DNA from: Streptomyces sp. I6
Lineage (GTDB): Bacteria > Actinomycetota > Actinomycetes > Streptomycetales > Streptomycetaceae
NCBI GenBank assembly: GCA_003725745.1
Contig: RHDP01000001.1
Coordinates: 3,046,001 to 3,110,000 of the forward strand
Reading direction: 5' to 3'
Length of the DNA stretch: 64,000 bases
Shown: positions 44,998 through 53,581 of the stretch, one piece after another
Position numbering within the stretch: the stretch's first letter is position 1
Layout of the letters: each line of letters begins with the position of its first letter
Notes under the pieces: generated by a model
What the model was told of the DNA's origin: nothing
Database searches by the model: none
What the model saw: the letters and a program-made list of their open reading frames with translations, nothing else
Program-made: the position numbers and the translations under genes

Positions 44998-45774
44998 ATG
45001 GCCAAGCGAATCGACATCAGCGGACTGTCCGCCTTCTACGGCTCCCACAAGGCGATCGAGGACATCTCGATGACCGTGGAGCCCCGCTCGGTGACGGCCT
45101 TCATCGGCCCGTCCGGCTGCGGCAAGTCGACGTTCCTGCGCACCCTGAACCGCATGCACGAGGTCACCCCCGGTGGCCGCGTCGAGGGCAAGGTGATGCT
45201 GGACGACGAGAACCTGTACGGCAAGGAGGTCGACCCGGTCGCGGTACGGCGCACGGTGGGCATGGTGTTCCAGCGGCCCAACCCGTTCCCCACCATGTCG
45301 ATCTTCGACAATGTGGCGGCGGGCCTGCGGCTGAACGGCTCCTACAAGAAGAGCGAGCTCAACGACGTCGTCGAGCGCTCGCTGCGCGGGGCGAACCTCT
45401 GGAACGAGGTCAAGGACCGCCTGAACAAGCCCGGCTCGGGCCTCTCCGGCGGCCAGCAGCAGCGCCTGTGCATCGCCCGTGCGATCGCGGTCGAACCCGA
45501 CGTCCTGCTGATGGACGAGCCCTGCTCGGCGCTCGACCCGATCTCCACGCTGGCGATCGAGGACCTGATCGGCGAGCTCAAGGAGCGCTTCACGATCGTC
45601 ATCGTGACGCACAACATGCAGCAGGCGGCGCGCGTCTCCGACCGCACCGCGTTCTTCAACCTCTCGGCGGTCGGACAGCCCGGCAAGCTCATCGAGATAG
45701 ACGAGACGGAGCGGATCTTCTCCAACCCGTCCGTCCAGGCGACCGAGGACTACATCTCGGGCCGCTTCGGCTGA
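44998..45774 (+). CDS. pstB: Phosphate ABC ATPase PstB
   Basis: A 258-residue ATPase with Walker [10 protein letters not shown] (residues 37-45), signature [16 protein letters not shown], Walker [15 protein letters not shown] and the His switch in [14 protein letters not shown]. Together with PstC and PstA it powers high-affinity phosphate uptake. Last gene of the operon; a phosphate-specific ATPase of this type also signals phosphate status through PhoU/PhoR. Confidence 0.97.
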   Translation: MAKRIDISGLSAFYGSHKAIEDISMTVEPRSVTAFIGPSGCGKSTFLRTLNRMHEVTPGGRVEGKVMLDDENLYGKEVDPVAVRRTVGMVFQRPNPFPTMSIFDNVAAGLRLNGSYKKSELNDVVERSLRGANLWNEVKDRLNKPGSGLSGGQQQRLCIARAIAVEPDVLLMDEPCSALDPISTLAIEDLIGELKERFTIVIVTHNMQQAARVSDRTAFFNLSAVGQPGKLIEIDETERIFSNPSVQATEDYISGRFG

Positions 45775-45830
45775 GCCCCCCGTACTGCCCCGCGGTGCTG
45801 CATGGCGGTGCCACCGCAGGGCGAACGGTC

Positions 45831-45857
45831 GGCCCCCTCTCATCCCGAGCGGGGGCC
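45831..45857 (+). terminator. Possible terminator after pstB
   Basis: GGCCCCC and GGGGGCC pair across a 13-base loop 56 bp after the pstB stop. The convergent gap 45775-46114 otherwise contains only a second hairpin near its right end and no gene. Confidence 0.5.
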
Positions 45858-46064
45858 GACGTCGTACCGGTACCGTCGTCCGGTGCGCGGAGTCCGCTTC
45901 GGTGCACCGGTTCCCGGGCACCGGGCGTCTGCCTGCGCGCACACGACCCGGCCCCTTCGCGACCGGCCGCCGCACCCCGCGCGGTCCGGACGGGGCGACC
46001 CCCGGCAGGCGGGGGTCCCGCGGGGGCAGTCGCCGGGGTCGCGGGGCGGCCGCGGGGCAGGGAA

Positions 46065-46093
46065 GCGCCGCGCCCCGGAGCGGGACGCGGCGC
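46065..46093 (-). terminator. Terminator of the DUF47-pit operon
   Basis: GCGCCGCG and CGCGGCGC flank CCCG-GAG-CGGG, giving a nearly perfect 13-bp stem-loop 22 bp beyond the pit stop codon on the minus strand. Confidence 0.75.
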
Positions 46094-46114
46094 ACGCACG
46101 TCTCGCGGTACCGG

Positions 46115-47113
46115 CTAGCCGAACGCGAGGTTCACGATCCAGAAGCTCAGCGCCGCGACGAGCGCCGCGGCCGGCATGGTGATGAACCACCCCATGACGA
46201 TGTTCTTCGCGACGCCCCATCGCACCGCGCTCACCCGCTTCGTCGCCCCGACACCCATGATCGCCGAGGTGATCACATGCGTCGTGGAGATCGGAGCGTG
46301 GAAGAGGAACGCCGAGCCGAACATGATCGACGCACCGGTCGTCTCCGCCGCGAAGCCCTGCGGCGGGTCCAGTTCGATGATCTTGCGTCCGAGCGTCCGC
46401 ATGATCCGCCAGCCGCCCGCGTAGGTGCCGAGTGACAGCATCACCGCGCAGACGACCTTCACCCACACCGGAATGGGGTCGCCGTACTCCTCGACATCGG
46501 CGATGACCAGGGCCATCACCACGATGCCCATGGTCTTCTGCGCGTCCTGGAGGCCGTGGCCCAGGGCCATTCCCGCCGCGGACACGGTCTGGGCTATGCG
46601 GAAGCCGCGCTTGGCCTTCGCCGGGTTGGCCCGCCGGAAGATCCACATGATCGCGCACATCACGAGGTAGCCGGCGAGGAGGCCGACCAGCGGCGAGACG
46701 AACATCGGAATGATGACCTTGTCGAGCACCCCGCCCCAGATGACCTCGGTTCCGCCGGCCAGCGCCGCTCCCACCATGCCGCCGAAGAGGGCGTGCGAGG
46801 ACGACGAGGGCAGGCCGAAGTACCAGGTGATCAGGTTCCAGATGATCGCACCGACCAGCGCCGCGAACAGGATGCCCATGCCCCTGTCACCACTGGGCGT
46901 CGCGATCAGGCCCTCGCTCACCGTCTTGGCGACCCCGCTGCCCAGGAAGGCGCCGGCGAGGTTCATCACGGCGGCCATGACCAGGGCGGCGCGCGGCGTC
47001 AGGGCGCGCGTCGAGACGGAGGTGGCGATCGCGTTCGCGGAGTCGTGGAAGCCGTTGGTGTACGTGAAGAAGAGCGCGACCCCGATGGTCACGACCAGCG
47101 CAAAGGTGTCCAC
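46115..47113 (-). CDS. pit: Low-affinity phosphate transporter, PiT family
   Basis: A 332-residue permease with about ten membrane helices and the PiT signatures: FTYTNGFHDSANAIATSVST near the N-terminus and LFHAPISTTHVITSAIMGVG near the C-terminus, plus LPSSSSHALFGG. It moves metal-phosphate with protons. GTG 47111-47113 is the start, 6 bp after its partner DUF47 gene. I recall the S. coelicolor equivalent as pitH1. No PHO box is visible at this operon, consistent with constitutive or differently regulated uptake. Confidence 0.95.
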   Translation of the reverse strand: MDTFALVVTIGVALFFTYTNGFHDSANAIATSVSTRALTPRAALVMAAVMNLAGAFLGSGVAKTVSEGLIATPSGDRGMGILFAALVGAIIWNLITWYFGLPSSSSHALFGGMVGAALAGGTEVIWGGVLDKVIIPMFVSPLVGLLAGYLVMCAIMWIFRRANPAKAKRGFRIAQTVSAAGMALGHGLQDAQKTMGIVVMALVIADVEEYGDPIPVWVKVVCAVMLSLGTYAGGWRIMRTLGRKIIELDPPQGFAAETTGASIMFGSAFLFHAPISTTHVITSAIMGVGATKRVSAVRWGVAKNIVMGWFITMPAAALVAALSFWIVNLAFG

Positions 47114-47119
47114 GTCCGC

Positions 47120-47740
47120 TCAGGACTCCTTGACCGCGATGGTCTCCACCGTGTTGGCCACGTGCTCGAACGCGTCCGCGGCCTCCTCGAGTACGTCGAC
47201 GATCTGCTTGAGCTTGAGCACCTCGATGGCGTCGTACTTGCCGTTGAAGAGGTGTGCGAGGAGCTTGCGGTGGATCTGGTCCGCCTGGTTCTCCAGGCGG
47301 TTCACCTCGATCCAGTACTCGGTGAGGTTGTCCATCGTCCGCAGGTGCGGCATCGCCTCCGCGGTCAGCTCCGCGGCCCGTGCGAGCACCTCGATCTGCT
47401 GCTCGACGCCCTTCGGGAGTTCCTCGATGTTGTAGAGGACGACCAGGTCGACGGCCTCCTCCATGAAGTCCATGATGTCGTCCAGCGACGACGCGAGGGC
47501 GTAGATGTCCTCGCGGTCGAAGGGCGTGATGAACGAGGAGTTCAGCTGATGGAAGATCGCGTGGGTAGCGTCGTCCCCGGCGTGCTCCGCCGCACGCATC
47601 CGTTCCGCGATCTCGCCCCGGGCGGGACCGTCCGCACCGAGCAGTTCCATCAGGAGCCTGGAGCCCGTCACGATGTTGTCCGCGGACGCGGCGAACATGT
47701 CGTAGAAGCTCGTCTCCCTGGGGGTCAGACGAAATCGCAC
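47120..47740 (-). CDS. DUF47 (PhoU-like) Pit-accessory protein
   Basis: A 206-residue helical bundle with the DUF47 signatures RMRAAEHAGDDATHAIFHQL and SLDDIMDFMEEAVDLVVLYN. Members normally sit next to PiT transporters and restrain or tune them. GTG 47738-47740 starts the protein (MRFRLTPRETSFYDM). The same-strand pit gene begins 6 bp further. Confidence 0.92.
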   Translation of the reverse strand: MRFRLTPRETSFYDMFAASADNIVTGSRLLMELLGADGPARGEIAERMRAAEHAGDDATHAIFHQLNSSFITPFDREDIYALASSLDDIMDFMEEAVDLVVLYNIEELPKGVEQQIEVLARAAELTAEAMPHLRTMDNLTEYWIEVNRLENQADQIHRKLLAHLFNGKYDAIEVLKLKQIVDVLEEAADAFEHVANTVETIAVKES

Positions 47741-47776
47741 GTGGGGTCCTCGGGGTACTGGGTCTGGGCCAGGCTG

Positions 47777-47806
47777 ATGCTAGGCGCATCATCCGGCCAC
47801 GGCTAA
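47777..47806 (-). promoter_or_regulatory. Candidate promoter of the DUF47-pit operon
   Basis: On the minus strand TTAGCC, an 18-base spacer and TAGCAT form a possible -35/-10 pair, 37 bp before the GTG start. No PhoP direct repeats were seen around it. Confidence 0.4.
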
Positions 47807-47884
47807 CCTGCGCCTCCTCAGTGTCGCCCATCGACAGGAGAGACCGGCACGGGGCCCTGACCGAACCGGCGGGGATCGGTACCA

Positions 47885-47903
47885 TATACCCACGCGGGGT
47901 ATA
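47885..47903. promoter_or_regulatory. CsoR operator
   Basis: TATACCC, five bases ACGCG, then GGGTATA form a perfect inverted repeat 24 bp upstream of the csoR start. Copper-sensing CsoR proteins bind G-rich TACCC...GGGTA dyads like this, so csoR is likely autorepressed. Confidence 0.75.
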
Positions 47904-47927
47904 CCGGACAGGTCTGCGGGAGGACCG

Positions 47928-48278
47928 ATGACGACCACGGAGACAGCCGGCGGACTTCCGGTCACGGCCCACGAGGGATCCGGCCACGACCAGGGCGTCC
48001 ACGGCTACCACAAGCAGAAGGACGAGCACCTCAAGCGGCTGCGCCGGATCGAGGGCCAGATCCGCGGGCTGCAGCGCATGGTCGGCGAGGACACGTACTG
48101 CATCGACATCCTCACGCAGGTCTCCGCCTCCACGAAGGCGCTGCAGTCCTTCGCGCTGCAACTGCTGGAGGAGCACTTGCGCCACTGCGTCGCCGACGCC
48201 GCGCTCAAGGGCGGCGACGAGATCGACACCAAGGTCGAGGAGGCCACCAGGGCGATCGCCCGCATGCTGCGGACCTGA
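47928..48278 (+). CDS. csoR: CsoR-type copper-sensing repressor
   Basis: A 116-residue helical, dimer/tetramer-forming repressor. The Cu(I) triad Cys-His-Cys is C58, H83, C87 with the same spacings (25 and 4) as mycobacterial CsoR: TYCIDILTQ and EEHLRHCVAD. The N-terminal tail is His-rich (AHEGSGHDQGVHGYH). Copper binding releases DNA and de-represses exporters, which must be elsewhere since no copA or chaperone lies next to it. ATG 47928. A dyad operator is in place upstream. Confidence 0.93.
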   Translation: MTTTETAGGLPVTAHEGSGHDQGVHGYHKQKDEHLKRLRRIEGQIRGLQRMVGEDTYCIDILTQVSASTKALQSFALQLLEEHLRHCVADAALKGGDEIDTKVEEATRAIARMLRT

Positions 48279-48327
48279 TCCCCGCCCGCCCGGGGGCCGG
48301 CCGCGACCGCGGCGGCATCGGCCGGCC

Positions 48328-48501
48328 TCACTCGGTGTCGATCGTGCTCACATGGACGTTGAGCACCTCGTCGATACGGTCGGGACTGAGCCGTTCCCCG
48401 TCCGCGGCCGAGGCCGCGATCATCAACTCACCGCACAACTCGATCTCGGCGAGGGCGACGCGGTCCTGGACCGTCGGCGTACTGGCGGGAGCCACGTGCA
48501 T
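48328..48501 (-). CDS. Small conserved acidic protein, 57 residues
   Basis: Starts MHVAPASTPTVQDRVALAEI and ends STIDTE; composition Ala/Glu/Asp-rich and helical (ELCGELMIAASAADGERLSP). Ribosome-binding site AGAGGTGA just before ATG 48499-48501. It converges with csoR. No function known. A conserved short Cys (C23) is the only residue of note. Confidence 0.6.
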   Translation of the reverse strand: MHVAPASTPTVQDRVALAEIELCGELMIAASAADGERLSPDRIDEVLNVHVSTIDTE

Positions 48502-48594
48502 TCACCTCTTCCGGCCGGTGTCGGCTTCCTAGCGTAGGGAGCGGGATACACACCGCGCATGGCACGTCCGGACCATTTACCGACCCCCCGGTGC

Positions 48595-49422
48595 CTACAT
48601 CCGGACGCGGCCCGCGTAGATGTCCCGGCGGTCGGGAAGCCGCACCACGACGGGGGCGCCGAACTCGTAGAGCAGGGTCGTGGACGCGACGGCGACCGTT
48701 CTGCCCTGGTTCGCGAAGCTGAACTGATGGCGCACCTTGCGCAGCCGCCCCTCGGAGTCGAAGTAGGCGTCGAAGGACACGGCGTCCTGGTCGAACCCCT
48801 TCGCCGCAGCGGTCAGCGCACCGCGGGCATGGGCGGACGCGGCCCTCGCGGCGTGCGCGATGTCGGTGACGCCGCGGTAGTGCGCGACCCGCACCCCCGC
48901 CAGCTCCTCGTAGCCGACGAACGTCGCGCTCCGCGCCCCGCGCAGCAGTTCCGCGGCGGCCGCCGGGTCGGTCGCGCCGCCGGTGACCAGATTGCCGTCG
49001 GTCAGCGCCGCGGTGTCCACCCTGACCCACTTGTCCGGCGGTACCCCGGCACCGCGGTCCTTCATATACAGCGCCCCGGGGGCGAGCAGTTCGGTGATCG
49101 GCTGTTGACCGCTGGAGCCGGCCGGATCGTTGGGAAGGACCACGCGCAGCCGCCCCATGGCCCGCCGGAAGTCGTACCCGCCCTCCCCGCGGATGGTGAC
49201 CCGGGTCCCGCCGGCAGCCGTCTCCATGGCGGTGCGCGCCTTCGCCGTGCCGGCCTCGGCCAGCACGTCCGCCGCCGTGCGCACGCTGAGGAGGGGATCC
49301 GCGCCGGCGCGGGCGTCGGCGACGGCGTCCCCGCCTCCCGAGCAGCCGGCGGTACCGGACACACCCATCACGGCGGCGGCGGCACACGCGCCGCGCCTGA
49401 GCCAGTGCCGCTGCACCACCAT
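48595..49422 (-). CDS. Predicted lipoprotein (LppX/LprG-like fold possible)
   Basis: A 275-residue secreted protein. Signal VMGVSGTAGCSGGG with lipobox T-A-G-C27. The mature part has a beta-rich middle with KDRGAGVPPDKWVRVDTAAL, then LAGVRVAHYRGVTDI and FDAYFDSEGRLRKVRHQF, the pattern seen in Streptomyces LppX-like lipoproteins with a hydrophobic pocket. Ligand unknown. GTG or ATG alternatives are limited; ATG 49420-49422 is used. Confidence 0.82.
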   Translation of the reverse strand: MVVQRHWLRRGACAAAAVMGVSGTAGCSGGGDAVADARAGADPLLSVRTAADVLAEAGTAKARTAMETAAGGTRVTIRGEGGYDFRRAMGRLRVVLPNDPAGSSGQQPITELLAPGALYMKDRGAGVPPDKWVRVDTAALTDGNLVTGGATDPAAAAELLRGARSATFVGYEELAGVRVAHYRGVTDIAHAARAASAHARGALTAAAKGFDQDAVSFDAYFDSEGRLRKVRHQFSFANQGRTVAVASTTLLYEFGAPVVVRLPDRRDIYAGRVRM

Positions 49423-49482
49423 CGCCTGTCAACCCCCAACACGCTCGCCGCTGTCCCGCATAACGACCGGTACCGTGGAAGG

Positions 49483-49638
49483 GTGCGCCTCGCTCACCAC
49501 CACACCACGACCGTCGAGCGGGGTTCGTTCGCGCTGGCCCGCTGCTCCTGCGGCTGGACGGGCCCCGCCCGCCGCTCCCGGGAGCGCGCCCGTACGGATG
49601 CGAGGGCGCACGAGTCGGCCATGCCCGGCGAGGCCTGA
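49483..49638 (+). CDS. Small CxCG-containing protein, 51 residues
   Basis: GTG 49483 gives MRLAHHHTTTVERGSFALAR followed by CSCGWTGPARRSRERARTDA and RAHESAMPGEA. The single CSCGW could be half of a zinc site. Arg-rich downstream helix. It is divergent from the lipoprotein gene (61-bp gap). The reading frame has GC-biased third positions. Short, so the call is tentative. Confidence 0.5.
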   Translation: MRLAHHHTTTVERGSFALARCSCGWTGPARRSRERARTDARAHESAMPGEA

Positions 49639-50037
49639 GGATCCTTCAGCCCGCCCCCTTCCCCTGAACCGTCCGTCGCCGTCGGCCCCTCTTCGGCAAC
49701 GGCCCCTGCTTCGGCCGCGGGCACTCGAGCGCGGGGACGGGCGACGGGCGACGGGCACAGGAGGGGCGGGGACGGAGGGGCGGGGACGGAGGGGCGAGGA
49801 CGCGCAGAGGACGGGCAGAAGGCGGGCCCGCGATGCCGGCCGGGGACGGGCCGGGGCGGAAGGGCAACCGAAGGCACCGGCCGGGCCGGCCCCCTGTACG
49901 CGGGACCGGGGACCGGGCAGTGGTGCGGGAACTCCCCGTGGGCCGGGACAAACCCGTGCCCGGGAGAGACCCGTGCCCGGGAGGGACCCGTGCCCGGGAG
50001 GGACCCGTGCCCGGAGGGGGACTCGTGCTACCGGCTC
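49639..50037. repeat. Gene-free gap with 17-bp tandem repeats
   Basis: Four 17-bp units of the type GACCCGTGCCCGGGAGG lie at 49951-50018, just beyond the stop of the PAP2 gene; each contains the palindrome CCCGGG. Shorter GGGGCGGGGACGGA repeats lie at about 49760-49800. No gene is convincing in this gap. Confidence 0.7.
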
Positions 50038-50748
50038 TCAGGCCGCCAGGTCGCTGCGCCCCGGCCGCACATCCGGCTCGGGTATGTCGAGCATCTCGTG
50101 CTGCCGCTCCGGCACCGCCGCCCGCCGGGACCGCACCAGCCGGCCCGCGCTCGCCGAGCGGGACACCGCCGACACCAGTGGGGTGAGCAGGGCCTGTGCG
50201 AGGGGGGCGAGGAGCAGCACCACCGCCGTGCCGAGTGCGAACCCGCCGATGACGTCGGTCGGGTAGTGGACACCCATGTAGACCCGGCAGAAGCCTTCGG
50301 CGAGCGCGAGTCCGATCGCCGCGAACCCGAAGCCGCGGTGGGCGACGAAGACCCCGACGCCGATGGCCATCGCCATCGTCGAGTGGTCGCTGACGAACGA
50401 GAAGTCGGTCTTCCCTGCCACCAGGACCTCCAGGCCCTGGTGGTCGAGGAACGGCCTCGGCCGTTCCACGAAACCGCGGATCGGCACATTGATCAGCAGG
50501 GCGATGCCGGCCGCGAGCGGCGCCCAGACCAGCGCGGCGACCGCGCTGACCGAGTCCGCGGGGGTTCCGCTCCGACGCACGCGCCACCAGCACCACAGCG
50601 TCACGAGGACGAGGGCGAGCATGATCCCGTACTCGCCGACGAACTCCATGACGCGGTCGAACCACGTCGGAGCCGACCGGGCCAGCCCGTTGATGTCGTA
50701 GAGCAGACCGACATCCGGATTCACGCCGTCGAGTGCGAGTCCAGCCAT
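50038..50748 (-). CDS. PAP2-family membrane phosphatase
   Basis: A 236-residue protein with about five helices and the PAP2 triad: RGFVERPRPF (KX6RP-like), FVSDHSTMAMAIG (SXHX) and RVYMGVHYPTDVIGG (R-X5-H-X3-D). It dephosphorylates lipid pyrophosphates or undecaprenyl-PP-like substrates; specificity cannot be told. Start ATG 50746-50748 (AAGGGG site); longer in-frame extensions are Arg/Ser-rich and unlikely. Confidence 0.9.
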   Translation of the reverse strand: MAGLALDGVNPDVGLLYDINGLARSAPTWFDRVMEFVGEYGIMLALVLVTLWCWWRVRRSGTPADSVSAVAALVWAPLAAGIALLINVPIRGFVERPRPFLDHQGLEVLVAGKTDFSFVSDHSTMAMAIGVGVFVAHRGFGFAAIGLALAEGFCRVYMGVHYPTDVIGGFALGTAVVLLLAPLAQALLTPLVSAVSRSASAGRLVRSRRAAVPERQHEMLDIPEPDVRPGRSDLAA

Positions 50749-50995
50749 CTGCTGCGGCCCCTTGCCTGTGTGTCGCCAGTCGCGGCGCGCGCCCGTGCGC
50801 GCCGCGTTCCGAGACCCCGTGTTCGGTGCGGTCCGTCTGTACTGCTCCGCTCCAGGGAACGACTCGTTCCGCGCGTACGTTCCCCTCTCCACGAAACGAT
50901 CACCATGACGTTATCGAAGAGTGATACGTCGTCGCAGTTCAGGCCAGGGGCGTACGGAGAGTTCCGGCCACGCCCGACGCCCCGTCAGCCGGTCG

Positions 50996-52006
50996 TCAGA
51001 CGGCGGGCCGTGGCGGGCTCGGCAGTGCCTCGGCACCGTCCCTGGTCACCCGCGTCGCACCGAAGTAGTCCGGAGTGTCGATCTTGTCGAACCGGATCAC
51101 CGCCCCGGTGTACGGCGCGTTGATCATATAGCCCCCGCCCACGTACAGCCCGACGTGCCTGATGGCCCGTGAATCGGCCAGGTCGTCGGAGAAGAACACC
51201 AGGTCCCCGGGGAGCAGTTCGTCCCTCGACGGGTGCGGTCCCGCGTTGTACTGGTCGTTGGCCACGCGCGGCAGCTCGATCCCGACGGTGCGGTACGCCG
51301 CCTGCGTCAGGCCCGAGCAGTCGAACCGGCCGCCCTGCTCGGGTGTCCCGTTCCCGCCCCAGAGGTACTTCGTGCCGAGCTTCTGCTGGGCGAAGTAGAT
51401 CGCCCCGGCCGCCTGCCGCGACGGCTCCACCCGCCCGACCGGCCGCGCGAAGCTCTTCTCCAGCGTCCGGATGACCTTCACGTAGTTCTGCGTCTCGCGG
51501 TACGGCGGCACCCCGCCGTACTTGATCACGGCGTACGCGCCCGCGTTGTACGCGGCGAGCATGTTGTCCGTCGGGTCACCGGGGGCCTTCTTCACATACC
51601 CCGCGAGCTTGCAGTTGTACGAGGCCGCCGAGGGAATCGCGTCGGCGGGGTCCCACACGTCGCGGTCCCCGTCACCGTCCCCGTCGACACCGTGCGCCGC
51701 CCAGGTGCCGGGGATGAACTGGGCGATGCCCTGCGCGGCGGCATGGCTCTGGGCCCGCGGGTTCCAGCCGGACTCCTGGTACAGCTGCGCGGCGAGCAGC
51801 GCCGGGTTGATGGCCGGGCACAGGTTGCCCCACTTCTGCACCAGCGGCTGGTACAGGGCGGGGACGGCCCCCTTGGCCAGCGCCACGGCCCCCTTCGCCC
51901 CGCCCCCGAGCCCCGCGGCGGCGGAGAAGGTCCCGACGACGAGCAGGGCGACGAAGCCCAGACAGAGCCCGACGGCCCCGCCCGCGACGAGCCACGCCTT
52001 ACGCAC
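50996..52006 (-). CDS. Lytic transglycosylase-NlpC/P60 bifunctional cell-wall hydrolase
   Basis: A 336-residue (GTG start) exported protein. The signal/anchor is about 3-30. A soluble lytic transglycosylase-like domain follows (INPALLAAQLYQESGWNPRA with the catalytic Glu in QESG; SHAAAQGIAQFIPGTWAAHG; DNMLAAYNAGAYAV). The C-terminal NlpC/P60 domain has Cys in FDCSGLTQAAYRT and His in RHVGLYVGGGYM. It would cut glycan and stem peptide. A calcium-binding-like DGDGDGDRD motif lies inside the first domain. GGAGG is 10 bp from GTG 52004-52006 and 4 bp from TTG 52010-52012, so the longer TTG start is also possible. Confidence 0.92.
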   Translation of the reverse strand: MRKAWLVAGGAVGLCLGFVALLVVGTFSAAAGLGGGAKGAVALAKGAVPALYQPLVQKWGNLCPAINPALLAAQLYQESGWNPRAQSHAAAQGIAQFIPGTWAAHGVDGDGDGDRDVWDPADAIPSAASYNCKLAGYVKKAPGDPTDNMLAAYNAGAYAVIKYGGVPPYRETQNYVKVIRTLEKSFARPVGRVEPSRQAAGAIYFAQQKLGTKYLWGGNGTPEQGGRFDCSGLTQAAYRTVGIELPRVANDQYNAGPHPSRDELLPGDLVFFSDDLADSRAIRHVGLYVGGGYMINAPYTGAVIRFDKIDTPDYFGATRVTRDGAEALPSPPRPAV

Positions 52007-52444
52007 CGTCAATCATCCTCCACCGCACGGCAGTCCACCGCTCGTCAGTGTAGGTGCGGAGCACCCGGTTCCGGGGGCGCACAAGGGTCCCGGGGAAGCA
52101 CGGCGGCGGGCATCGGACGAGGACGGGGCGCCGGGGCGGGATGGCGAGACGACAAAGGCGTGACGGGGGCGCGCGGCGCCCCGGCCGCCCGGAGGGCCGG
52201 TGGCCGGGCACCGGGCGGGCGGGAGCCGGCTGGGAGCCGGTCGGTGCCGGGCCGTGGCCCCCCGGCATCAGGCACAGGGACCGTGACCGCGTACAGCGAC
52301 CGCGACCGCGATCGCACGCGGGGGCCGTGACCGTGGCCGCGTACAGGAACCGGGCGCGATGGCCGCTCCGAGGGCTGTTCCAGCCTGTTACCCGCAGGTA
52401 GCGTGTGGCCGGTACACCTTGTCCGTGGCGAGAGGCGGCCCCTC
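52007..52444. other. Divergent gap between the transglycosylase and thioesterase genes
   Basis: The last 70 bp contain the -10-like TAGCGT (52399-52404) of the thioesterase gene. From 52270 to 52350 the segment GACCGTGACCGCGTACAG is repeated in degenerate form. No coding sequence or clear terminator is seen. Confidence 0.5.
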
Positions 52445-53236
52445 ATGACGGAACACCCGGCGTTCTACGAGCGGATCTCCGAGGCCCGTTTCTCGCCGAC
52501 CGAGCACACCCGCGGCCCCTGGGACGCCGGATCGCAGCACGCCGGACCACCCGCGGCGCTGCTCGGTCGCGCCCTGGAGGAGCGGCCGGGCGCACGCGCC
52601 GACATGCGGCTCGCACGCGTGACGTACGAGATCGTCCGCCCCGTGCCGATCCGCCCGCTCGAGGTGACGACGACCGTCCTGCGGAGCGGGCGCGGCGTGG
52701 AGATCGTCGAGGCGGCGCTCACACCCGAGGGAGGGGCACCGGTGATGTTCGCCCGCGCCCTGCGCGTCCGCACGCTCGGCGAGCCGGGACCGGCCGTCTC
52801 CGAGGGCCCGCGGGTGCCGTCGCCCGGCGAGACCCCGGAGACGCCCTTCCTCGCCGTGCTGTGGGACGTCGGGTACCACACGTCCATGGACACCCGGTTC
52901 ACCGAGGGAACCTTCCGGGAACAGGGCCCCGGAACCTGCTGGATGCGGATGAGGATGCCGCTCGTCGCGGGGGAGGAGATCCGCCCGCTGGACCGCGTCC
53001 TGGTCGCCGCCGACTCCGGCAACGGCATCAGCAACGTCCTGGACTTCGAGCGCCATGTGTTCGTCAACGCCGACCTGACGGTCCATCTGCACCGGCACCC
53101 GGCGGGCGAGTGGGTCTGCGTCGAGGCCCGTACGAGCGTCGACCCGGCCGGCATAGGCCTGGCGGACGCCCGGCTGCACGACGAGAAGGGCCCGATAGGC
53201 CGCAGCGCCCAGAGCCTCTTCGTCGCCCCTCGCTGA
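52445..53236 (+). CDS. Acyl-CoA thioesterase family protein (TesB-like double hotdog)
   Basis: A 263-residue protein with two hotdog folds and the characteristic QHAGPPAALLGRALEERPGA. The C-terminal half has AADSGNGISNVLDFERHVFV and LTVHLHRHPAGEWVCVEA, the typical end of the TesB/4HBT group. Members hydrolyse acyl-CoA; chain preference is unknown. ATG 52445. The small membrane gene 53391 follows after a hairpin. Confidence 0.85.
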   Translation: MTEHPAFYERISEARFSPTEHTRGPWDAGSQHAGPPAALLGRALEERPGARADMRLARVTYEIVRPVPIRPLEVTTTVLRSGRGVEIVEAALTPEGGAPVMFARALRVRTLGEPGPAVSEGPRVPSPGETPETPFLAVLWDVGYHTSMDTRFTEGTFREQGPGTCWMRMRMPLVAGEEIRPLDRVLVAADSGNGISNVLDFERHVFVNADLTVHLHRHPAGEWVCVEARTSVDPAGIGLADARLHDEKGPIGRSAQSLFVAPR

Positions 53237-53343
53237 GGACGCCCACCACCACGACGCCGGCGGCACGTCACCGCCACCCCGGAGAGGTGGTCTGGACCAG
53301 CTCTGGTTACGCTGTGTCACGCAGCCGGGAAGGCTGTGAACCA

Positions 53344-53368
53344 CCCCGCCGTCCGACCGACGGCGGGG
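53344..53368 (+). terminator. Hairpin after the thioesterase gene
   Basis: CCCCGCCGTC-CGACC-GACGGCGGGG, a perfect 10-bp stem, lies 107 bp beyond the thioesterase stop and 22 bp before the next small gene. Confidence 0.6.
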
Positions 53369-53390
53369 CGACCAGCACCAGGAGCAACAC

Positions 53391-53534
53391 GTGCAGAACC
53401 TTCAGAACGCGGGGACCAGCGCCAGGACGACGGGGCGCAACAGCGACTCCGGGGGAACCATCGCCGCCGTGACCGTCATCGCCCTCATCGCCGTGGCCAT
53501 CGGGCTGCTCGGCTACATGGTCGTCAACCGCTGA
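53391..53534 (+). CDS. Small single-pass membrane protein, 47 residues
   Basis: GTG 53391 with a GGAG site 7 bases upstream. The N-terminus is MQNLQNAGTSARTTGRNSDS, then one helix (TIAAVTVIALIAVAIGLLGY) and VVNR. Hydrophilic half outside or inside cannot be told. Framed by two strong hairpins, so it seems to be its own transcription unit. Function unknown. Confidence 0.65.
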   Translation: MQNLQNAGTSARTTGRNSDSGGTIAAVTVIALIAVAIGLLGYMVVNR

Positions 53535-53546
53535 CCGTCCCGGCGT

Positions 53547-53581
53547 CGCGGGGCGGAGCCGCACTCAGGCTCCGCCCCGCG
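53547..53581 (+). terminator. Strong hairpin after the small membrane gene
   Basis: CGCGGGGCGGAGCC pairs perfectly with GGCTCCGCCCCGCG around the loop GCACTCA, 12 bp after the stop codon. Confidence 0.85.

Noticed and set aside
47741-47880. PHO box before the DUF47-pit operon
   Set aside because: The only similar string, GGTTAGCC, lacks the TCA core and has no 11-bp repeats.
49951-50018. A CRISPR array in the 17-bp tandem repeats
   Set aside because: The units are directly adjacent with no spacers and there are no cas genes; the same holds for all other tandem arrays here.
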